Of a stretch of 64,000 nt of DNA, positions 23,301-34,700 are shown in pieces (within the stretch, counting starts at the first letter, position 1; every line of letters begins with the position of its first letter). The DNA comes from Anadara kagoshimensis (Eukaryota > Mollusca > Bivalvia > Arcoida > Arcidae). The DNA is taken from positions 45,057,109-45,121,108 of the forward strand of contig CM037864.1 of assembly GCA_021292105.1 (NCBI GenBank), in the 5' to 3' direction. The notes below the pieces were generated by a model. That model ran no database searches. It was not told the DNA's origin and was given only the letters and a program-made list of their open reading frames with translations. Made by a program: the position numbers and the translations under genes.

Positions 23301-26300
23301 CTGATTCAAGGGTTCAGGGTTCAACACCCAGCCTAGATGTTAGATATCTACTTTAGCAATATTAAATAATGATTAGGACTATCATCAACATCTTCAGATA
23401 CTAATTATTCTAATTAATTTTAATTAATTAAATTATTTTAAGTTGTATGGTTCTGGTCAAGCTTTTAGCCTGGGTGGGCTTTATCATTCCACCCAAACGT
23501 TAAAATTGGTCATCAATTATAAAGGATATTTTTTGGTTGTAGTATTCTCCACTCTAATGCCGGCACGACTGGTTTCCCTACCACATAACCTGGATTACCA
23601 CTCTCTCTACAACATTGGTGTCATTAGCCTGTGAACAAAAGAAAAATCTTAAACTAAAATATCACATCAAACAGTTAAACCTCAATTCAGCATCACCACC
23701 ATATGTTCAGTTAAATTTTGATATTACAAAAAGGTTTGGAAATAAATTATGGCAAACTTATAAAGAACAACACAACACAAATGGATTTTGGGACTTAGAA
23801 ACTTCTGTTTTTAAATGAGTGAGTTGACAAGGGAGGCAATATAATCTTATTCTACTGTAATGTAAATGGAAAAATGGTATAAAATACATACACCTTGGAA
23901 GGTAGCAGCAAATGTCTGCGACACTGGTAGACTGGCACTATTTAAAGATCCAATAATAAATCTGACTTGCGATCTTGTAAGTCCTTTGGTTCCGTCATGA
24001 GTCAGAATGTACTCAACCTAAAATATCAGAATTCAAATAAAGAATATAAATAATAATAAAACATTAAGTTTTATTGTAAGTTAATTCAATGTTTGTTATA
24101 TTAGAACTTAATTTTAACCACAACACTGGACATCATTTGTTTATAATATCCAGTTCCCCTTCAAAGTCAGTAGTTTTACAATCCATCTCAATATGTTTAA
24201 AAACTTAAACATTGTTAACTTAAAGCAAATTTAGATATAAATAAACATGTACATATCCCTGCCTTCTCATATTTCTTCCCAATAAAATCCAATAGATTGT
24301 TCTGGTATATATATTAAAGTCAATCGGTAATGAATCCTAATTTTGAAAAAATCAATCAGTAATGAATCCTAATTTTGAAATCTTTTACTGAATTACAAAT
24401 TATATAAAACAAAAGTTGATGATGTAGTCAATACATAAGCCTACACTACAAATGTATGTGTTAGTTAATGTATGAACAAACTTACCCGTAAAACCACATT
24501 ACTACAAACACCATTACTATATGTAGGACTAGGAGGGTCTCCATTAAACGGACAGTCTATTGTTACACCTTCTATATCTCGACATTCCACAGTGTCTAGT
24601 TCTATATTCATTGTATAACTGTTATTATATAGGTTAAGTGTATCAAATTCAGGAGCTGTAATAAATAACAACATCAACCATAATCAATTCTGAATTCACA
24701 AAGTTGATAATTATTTTTTCTTCATTAAGAGTGGAGTAGATTTATAGTATTTTATACCCCAGTCAAGATTATTGCTAAAAGTAAGCAAGTTTTGTAATGA
24801 TGGGAGAAACTGCAGATGTCCATAAAAAAAACATTAAACTTTGAGCACTTGACAAATTGTTTCATGCTAAGAACCTTGGTGGTCACAAAGACTCTAATCA
24901 TTAAATATTTGCCGTAGACAACTCTGACACTATGGTTGTATTACCTGTTTTAAATGATGTAGTACTGTAGATCTATTTTTATTCTTTATAATTCTGAAAA
25001 TTTCACATTAGTTAGCAATACATTTCATCGTTTCATAAAGCATATTAGACCCAGAAAATAAATTGCTTCTTTCCACTTACAGCTCTCAAACATGGATAGG
25101 ACTATAATTGTTACAACAGCCTGACAAACACACAGATGACAGACAACATCATACTGTAACGTGTCCCATCTGTGAGAGGTGTATTAAAACTGTATTCTAC
25201 ATTGGGACTATCAAACAGTATTGAATACTTCTGTTCGATGGCAGGGTAGAACAAACACATGTTGGGTAGGAAAAGTGGAAACAAATACAATTTTTTTCGA
25301 GGCCATATAAAAAGAAGAAATTGAAGAGCATCCTTTCACTATAAGATGTAGAACACAAAATTGGCAAAAAAACCTGTAAAAATAGCTGTATGGCTTAGAA
25401 GACACTAGCAGAGTTTTAAGCAAAACAAACTTCAGATTCTTATCACCCATGTAAGCTAAGCAAACACAGTAAAACCTGTTACAATTACAAACTCTTTATA
25501 AAAGACCACCTGTTTTATTCTAGCAATTATCTTAAAATTGACACCTCAAGTTCCTGAATATCTTCAAAATTAACAAAATTATAAAGATTTGAAATTTTGT
25601 AAGATTTTAGTTAAGGAAAATCTTAGATAAGGAATGATTGTGAAACCGGGGCCTGTCCATTAAGAAAATTTTTAAGGGCCTTTATATACCGTATTTCAGA
25701 ACTTGTTGTCAATATAAATTTCTGGATACTTCTAAATTAGAATATATAACACTTGACAATAAGTTTTCATTTTAACTGTCTTCAAAAGATTTTAAATATA
25801 AAGTCAATTTTAACCTTAATTTTTGAATACGTATACCTGTAATATTGATAAGGCTAAATAATATTCAAAAGTAGATTGTGAATCAACATCACAAGGGAGA
25901 CAATCAGGTTGGAGCAATTTTCATATATTCTTTTCAATAGTACAATTGTGAATCATCAACATCAAAGGGAGCTAATCAGGTTGGAGCAATTTTCATGTAT
26001 TCTTTTCAATAGTACAATTGTGAATCATCAACATCAATTTATTAATACCTAACATGTTAAAGTTATTTCAATACTTCATTTTGTGCTATTGTTATGCAAT
26101 TCTAATTATCTCGGCTGACAAATTTGACAATATCAAACATATGCTGACTGCTTCTGAGCATGCCTTAGGATGAAATAAGATGGAGTGATGCGTGATAAAT
26201 CAATGCTTCTCTGTGCAACAGAACAAGGAAAATATAACTTAAAAGAACATGTGACTGGATATAAACAAGTGCATGGCTACATGATGTCCTTACAAACCTG

Positions 26301-28728
26301 TGACTGGGGAGTGGTTGTGATACGCACTGTCGTAACATTGCCAGCGTCTGTAATGTTAGTCTTTGTAATTACTTACAAAACCAGATATTTTGTATAAAAA
26401 TTCATCAAAGAATTTTAATTTTGTTTTAGATCTGCATGAAGTTCTTACTTAATGTTTTGTATACACATAATTTTTATTGTAAAATGATGTCATAATTTTA
26501 TTTCTTGATTTTAGTACTAAAATTGTTACAAAGTCAATGATTTCATATTAAAACGAAAATGCAGAGTATTTACTGTTGGTATTTTGGATTCAAAGAATTG
26601 CTATCAAAAAGAACAGCTTTCTTAAAGCTAAAACTATATGTATTACAAAACCTTATCATTTCCTTTGTAAAATTTAGAACATTCCAAGTTAATTAGAATT
26701 AAAATTATTGGTCACTTGTTATATATAAAATGTCAAAATCATGATGGTAATAAAATATGTGGTACATTTTATTTCCGCAAAATTTAAAATAACTTTTGCA
26801 TTTCATTTCCCCACAAAAAAAAACTTATTTTCTGAATAGTTTATTATTTTCATTTCCATGATTTGTATGTTAATTACTGGTACCCCTTCCATTGACCAGA
26901 TTTAACCTGGTTTCCCTCTGCACACCTAGTGAAGATGGAAGTGATAGAGTAATACATACATGTAGGTGTAGTTGTGTCTCTGCTTTTTTTCTTTACTACA
27001 TGTATCACATGTATAATTGTAGTTCTTGTTTACAATTGTTGTTTCTTCAGAATCCCAATTTATCCTTACTTTACAGAATTTGACAGAGTTATGTCTATAG
27101 ACAATACCCTTTTTTAACACATCATTGGAGACTTCCTTTATGTGTATATCTATCAGGCATCAAACAAATTTTCTGCAATTAGTCTATCAAAACTTACCCA
27201 ATCTTACAATAAAGATAAAATAATAATCATTGTCAAAATGAAAAATGATAATGCAGAAATGAAAACAATGACTTTTGTGACAAACATTTGGGTAATGTGT
27301 GTGAATACTGTACCTGTTGTTGTAGGAGCTGGAGTAGTAACAGGAGAAGCTGTTGTGGTATCATTTGTGTCTAAAAGATGGCCAAATAAAATAAACATGC
27401 AATAAAACAAAAAAGAAAAGAAAAATAAACAAAAATAAAGAATGGAGACACAAATACAGCAAACCTAATGTTCTGGAAACGAAATAAGCTTTAAAATTGC
27501 AATGGGTTTCATCAGCATACCACATATCCCATAATACATGTGCTAAACTATAAGTTCCTGTGGATAAGGAACTGCATATTTTGACTTTTTCCAGTACAAC
27601 ACCATGGTTCCTAGAATTTGTGACATACCGGTTCACATTTTCCACAAAATGCATTCTGGGATATTATGTGGAATGTTGGTGAAATCCCATAAAAGAAAAC
27701 ATTTCTGGAGTACCTCAAAAATAAAGGTTTTACTGCAAACTTTAACAAAATTATTTAAAAATTAAAATAAAGAAAGTTAAATGCAACTTAAAGATAATTA
27801 CAACTTAAAAATAAATAGCTAAAATAAAGTTTGGATATTCCAAGCCTTAGCCGACTGTTTTCAAAAATTTGAATATTCACATAAAGCTAGGTTAATACAG
27901 ATATTAGCAAAATTTGTGAAAATAAAGTCCCTTTAAAACGTTTTTTTTCCCACAAATTTGCTAAGATAGGTTACACGAATTTGCTAAAATAATGGGACTT
28001 CTTGAAAGAATTCCTGAGAAATCAGTTACAAATGGAGATTTTGGCTACCAGGAATGGAAATGCATATATATAGCATACAGCTGAACACTTTGGACTATAA
28101 ATGTAAAATTTATGGTTGAAGGTGAAAATTGTTTGGTCTGTGACCCTGGCACAGTGGAATTTTGAAGCCTTGCTTCAGCTGTATGTTCGGATTGTGTAGA
28201 GGACATATTACTTCCTATATACCTGTGGCATTTCCAGCAGGTGGTGGTTGTGGGTAGTTTGTGGTTTAGTGGTTGTGGTAGTGACCTCTGTTCCATTTAT
28301 AATCCAGGTAAAAAGGTATGGAGTCTGAAATGAACATAACAGTCACAGTCAAAAGACTTACAAACAACATTCTGTAAATATAGGTTAACCACGGAAATGT
28401 TTATATACAACAACACTAGATTAATCTCCTTCCTTGGATTATAAAGGTACTTTATTAATACATGTTAATTAACAATACAATACCAAGTAATAGTTTAGTT
28501 TAGACAGATTTTGAATTACTCGAGGTTTGATTTAGACATTGTTACACTGTATAAAGAAAATTCTAGAATAACTGGTAGTATATCATAATACCTAAGAAAT
28601 TCTCACAAATGAAAATCAATAAGTCACCCCAACATAAGGTGACTGAAAAATAATCTACAATTTTAGGCATTTTAAAAGTTTGATTTTATTTGAATATATA
28701 AATTTTGTTTAATATTCAAGTAATTTAT

Positions 28729-28761
<33 letters not shown>

Positions 28762-31700
28762 ACGGCCATAAAAAGGTAAAATATTTTGTCAAACTCCAAC
28801 TCAAATTATAGAGAGTACCAGTACACACATTTTTATGTATGGATTACTTACATTGTTGAGTCATAAAAGACATAAATTCTCAATGTATAGAACATAACTA
28901 TAAACCAAACACTAAAGAAACTATATATCCAAAATATGACTATCAACTAATGTTGAAAAATATGACAAGTTGTCATATACAAAATATGACAAGTTGTCAT
29001 ATACAAAATATGACAAGTTGTCATATACAAAATATGACTGTCAACTAATGTTGTCATATACAAATATGACTGTCAACTAGTGTTGTCATATACAAAATAT
29101 GACTGTCAACTAATGTTGTCATATACAAAATATGACTTTCAACTAATGTTGTCATATACTAAATATGACTGTCAACTAGTGTTGTTATATACAAAATATG
29201 ACTGTCAACTAGTGTTGTCATATACAAAATATGACTGTCAACTAATGTTGTCATATACAAAATATGACTTTCAACTAGTGTTGTCATATACAAAATATGA
29301 CTGTCAACTAATGTTGTCATATGTAAAATATGACTGACAACTAATGTTGTCATACAAAATATGACTGTCAACTAATGTTGTTATATACAAAATATGACTG
29401 TCAACTAGTGTTGTTATATACAAAATATGACTGTCAACTAGTGTTGTTATATACAAAATATGACTGTCACCTAGTGTTGTCATATACAAAATATGACTGT
29501 CAACTAGTGTTGACATATACAAAATATGACTGTCAACTAATGTTGTCATATACAATATATGACTGTCAACTAGTGTTGTCATATACAAAAAATTGACAAA
29601 TAAATATGTGTATAAAAAGAGCTATCATAAGAAGATTGTAACTCTCAAGCAAATCTAGCCCATCCAAAACTTTTATAATTGATGTCAAGACTAATGTTTA
29701 CAAAAAGCATATGTTGTGTTTTGTACAGACCAGCTAAAAAAACTTACCTTAACAACTTTAATGAAGTTGTAATAAGATGCTGCAGACAAATAAGGCGTCT
29801 GTTCACATGTAGCTTGTGTTAAATCTATTATAGGTCTGACACAGTCAAAATTATCATCTTTTAAAAATGCTGAAAATAAATATAACAGGATTTAATTACT
29901 AATATGAAACTAAGACTTATTTCTTGGTTTATGGGTACAATAAACATCATCAAAAGAGGTAAGTATGACATCACAGTTGAGAATTATGTGGAAGGTTGAC
30001 TTTGTTAGTGACAAAGTTTTTATTTAGAATGTAGAGTGTATCTATAACACATAAATAAAGTCTCTGTCTGATCATCAAAATTTAAAACATGTCACAATTT
30101 CTATTCTTCTTGTTTTACTAAATTCATCTTAGAAAGGCTTAATATGTACATACAAAGGTATAACCTTAGAGATAAAACTGATACAAATCTGGCACCAGTT
30201 TGGTGTCTTGTAAACAGTCAAGATAATGACTTGTGTAATGTTTGTTTTTATTGTTTGTCCAAACATTTAGCATGATACTATATCGATTCAGTAGTCTAAT
30301 GTACAACTGTTTGAGGTTAAAAAGAAAAAAAAATAAAGAAAAAAAAAAGAAAATTAATATTCTTATGTCTTGTCTGACAAAGACTTGAAATAAGGTAGTG
30401 GATGTTTCCTTTCAGAAAGTGATTTGAATTTAGTTAATAAATCAAAGTCCTTCAGGTGAGATCATAAAAAGTCAAATGACCTGAGTCACAGTAGGCATGG
30501 CATGACAAAGAATTCTTATACCAGCTCATAAATATCTGGTTACATCTAAGCATATGTGAAATTTTCTTGATTGAGATATGAATTTCCATCAAATGTATCA
30601 ATTAATCACACTTAACCCTTAGCACTACTAAAACATTTTGGTAAAATATCTATTAAACATATCCTACATACAAACCATGCTCAAATGAATCAAGATTACA
30701 ATCACTGCTATTGTGTCAATAATGGTGTAGCACTTTGTATTTAAGTATACTACAGCTCTTGTTTTAAAATAAAACCCAGTTTTCTTTTCTCCAAGTCAAA
30801 AGTTCAAATGTGACATTTTTAACTGTTAAAGAATGGAGAAAAAAATTGTATTTTACACCACCATCAAGATTATTTCACTTATATTGATGTAGTCAGTTTT
30901 GGAATGGTGGAGGAAACCTGATTACCCTGAGAAACCACTGACTTTGGCGAGCAAACTGAGTAACATTCTCACACTAGGAATTATCAAGAGTTGAAATAAA
31001 ACCCTAGTCAGTTAGACACCCTGCCCCCTGTGATGGACTTATTGAGGGAACAATAAAAATAAAGACACATATGCCAGTTTAAGACACCCTGCCCACTTGT
31101 GATGGACTTATTGAGGGAACAATAAAAATATGCCAGTTTAAGACACCCTGCCCCCTGTGACAGACTTATTGAGGGAACAATAAAAATATGCCAGTTTAAG
31201 ACACCCTGCCCACTTGTGATGGACTTACTGAGGGAACAATAAAAATATGCCAGTTTAAGACACCCTGCCCACTTGTGATGGACTTACTGAGGGAACAATA
31301 AAAATATGCCAGTTTAAGACATCCTGCCCCCTGTGATGGACTTATTGAGGGAACAATAAAAATAAATACATGTTTGCCAGTTTAAGACACCCTGCCCACT
31401 TGTGATGGACTTATTGAGGGAACAATAAAAATATGCCAGTTTAAGACACCCTGCCCCCTGTGACAGACTTATTGAGGGAACAATTAAAATATGCCAGTTT
31501 AAGACACCCTGCCCACTTGTGATGGACTTACTGAGGGAACAATAAAAATATGCCAGTTTAAGACACCCTGCCCCCTGTGATGGACTTATTGAGGGAACAA
31601 TAAAATATGCCAGTTTAAGACACCCTGCCCACTTGTGATGGACTTATTGAGGGAACAATAAAATATGCCAGTTTAAGACACCCTGCCCACTTGTGACAGA

Positions 31701-34700
31701 CTTATTGAGGGAACAAAAAAATATGCCAGTTTAAGACACCCTGCCCTTGTGATGGACTTACTGAGGGAACAATAAAAATATGCCAGTTTAAGACACCCTG
31801 CCCCCTGTGATGGACTTATTGAGGGAACAATAAAATATGCCAGTTTAAGACACCCTGCCCCCTGTGACAGACTTATTGAGGGAACAATAAAATATGCCAG
31901 TTTAAGACACCCTGCCCACTTGTGATGGACTTATTGAGGGAACAATAAAAATATGCCAGTTTAAGACACCCTGCCCACTTGTGACGGACTTATTGAGGGA
32001 ACAATAAAAATATGCCAGTTTAAGACACCCTGCCCCCTGTGATGGATACATGTATGCCAGTTTAAGACCCCCGTGATGGACTTATTGAGGGAGTTTACCT
32101 GTTGGATTGATGTCTGTGCACAAATTAGAACCTAATCGTCTGGGTATGTTAAGATATCCACTAGCTAAAGAACTGTACACAACAAAAACAGGTTCTCCAG
32201 TCTGAAAAACAACATGATAAAACCCAATAAATGTCATAATAATGTCATTTCTTAATAAATACCTCAATAATAAACGGTAAATTTTAGTTACAATCTTAAA
32301 TATTTCCAAACCGTTTCTACCGTCTACCATACTTCTACCAAGTATAGTAATGGCCATTATGACAACTCCAGACACCAAATGAGAAATTGCAATTGTATAC
32401 AATATGTTATCTATCAAAATTTCACTAAAATATATTTATCATAAGTTCACCAATTGATTTCATTGAAGTTTTGTTAAGATTGATCAGAGCATATATTTCG
32501 GGCTCATTAGTCTTATCCTTGTTTCAATGGTGTGGTGTTACCTTTTCACATATTGATGAGAAGAGAAATTGTTGACAACTATTCTTACCTTATATGAGGC
32601 TGGATAAGGTGTACTTATGGCATAACCAGGACGATATGTGGGTCCAGCATATCTATTGTAGTAGGTCTCAAATGTTACATTATCTGTAACAAAATCTGGA
32701 ATGTTGTAGTAATTTCTTTGTTGGTCTGAAAAATAAGAAAAATATCTAAACAGATTTTGTAATAAATTGGTGGCGGCTGAAATGGTGTTTCATGCTAGAG
32801 TCAAGTTTACCCGTGTTTAAGCCATACTGGAAGGGCCAGTTCTGAAAAAGTTGGATGTGTGCATAGAAAAAACTTTCTAATTCAACAAATGGACTGACTT
32901 ACTTTCTTACACTAATGTCTGTCCTAGTGGGAATGAAACCTTGGCAATATGAAACATGACAATAGTGATAAAACTGTTTAAAAAGATGATGATTAAAAAT
33001 CTAAGATATTTTAAGATATTTTATTATCTATTATATTAGTAGTTTTAATGTTTCTCAACATCCAGTCAACTTTATTGGGATTCTGTCTCATTTTTGTTTT
33101 TGACGCATTTCTGTAAAGATTACACTTGCTGAACATAGTGTTTTGATCGTTTTCTATTTAGAACAAAGACCATGTATCTGGCAACAAACTGAAACAATTC
33201 TGTCATCCACAAGGTTTCCATTAACATTGGTGTCCTTTGTAATTTGACTCTTTAATTCATTTTTGAGTATTAGTGACAGCCCTGCTTCAAATGGCTGATA
33301 CTGGTATATACTTACAGTTATCCAAGTAAATACAGAAAAGTCCATCTTGAGTATAAGTTTTATTGTATGGTGCATTGTCTAGAAGTAACAGATCTGACTG
33401 AACACAAAGTCTGTCATCCACACTAAAATATAACATTTTATAATATAAATAATAAAAAAAACTTAGACAGTCACAATTCATCAAGTTTAGATTTGTTCAG
33501 CTTATGAAAAGTAAACAAATACAAGTTAACTATTCCAAATGTCTTCTGGTAAGAAGTGGTATTCAGTAGAAAATAATGAATTAATATTTATTTCTCAAAG
33601 CAAATAATAATAATAAACTGATATTATGATATACAGAGGAAACAAGTACTTTGAGTGCTATATACATTAGTGATGTGCAGATGATCAATTATAACTGATA
33701 ATCAATTGAGACCAGATTTTAAGCGTTTGAATAAAGTATTGAAAAATCAATAATGGTTTCCTTTTTAGCAGAAAATTATGGTCAACCCCCCCCCCCCCCC
33801 AAAAAAAAAAAAACCCACAAAGGTATGGCTACCCCCTACCAACCCCCATTACACACATTCTCTCTTTCTCATCTCTGATCTTACGATTGGGAGGAAGGCA
33901 GACATTCTGTAAATGCATTTTGATCTTGTACACTACAATCAGCATCACAACAACAGTTTATATCACATGCATTTCCTGTTAAGTCACATGGACAAGTTCC
34001 AAGATCTGTAAAAAAAAAAAAAAAAAAAAATTTAAAAAAATTACCGTACTAATTTTAGATTTAAGCACCTGTCTTCGTTTTATCATTATGCCAGGTATCT
34101 TTAAAAAAAAGGTGGATGTTATTACCACATATTTTTTATACCCATATAACCGTATGCATGTAACTTCATACATCGGTTGTCTAGGATTAAATAGTTCCAT
34201 TTTGAATTAAAATGAATTAAAACAAAATTTTATCGAATATTTTCCTAAAAAGTTGCTGTTTAAATGATTGATGATCAATCTTTGATCGTGATGAACTGCA
34301 AAAAACGATCCAACCGTATGACGAAAACAAAAAGGCAGATCTAAAACCATATTTACGTTTTTTTATTAAAATAATCTATTATTTGAACCAAATAAGATAA
34401 ATATCTATTAAATATCCGTTAATTATTACTAAATTGTATGTATTGCCAATAATATGCATAAAGTTATAAAGCCCACGTACATGTATACTATAATATATGG
34501 GTATAAAAATGTGGTAATAACACATTTGTTATTGACACATACGAGGCAATAACCACTTCGTAAAAAAAAAGATGTCTTAATGTGTCTATGATGTATTTCA
34601 TAATACCATAAACAATATGTATACCAATTTTCAAAACAAATCATTTCAAATGTAATCAGGATTTTCCCTAAGAAATATAGAACATTAGGTTTGACCTGAT

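Noticed and set aside
27616-27645. Possible 27-nt exon between tectonic exons 7 and 8
   Set aside because: AG and GTATGT sites exist, but 27 nt cannot correct the phase mismatch and the peptide has no family similarity.
29080-29596. Repeat-protein ORFs (LSYTKYDCQL and MTTLVDSHILY) on both strands
   Set aside because: They come from a 33-bp minisatellite in a tectonic intron, whose period keeps frames open by arithmetic.
28926-32092. CRISPR-like arrays
   Set aside because: Units are head-to-tail minisatellites without unique spacers, in a eukaryotic intron.
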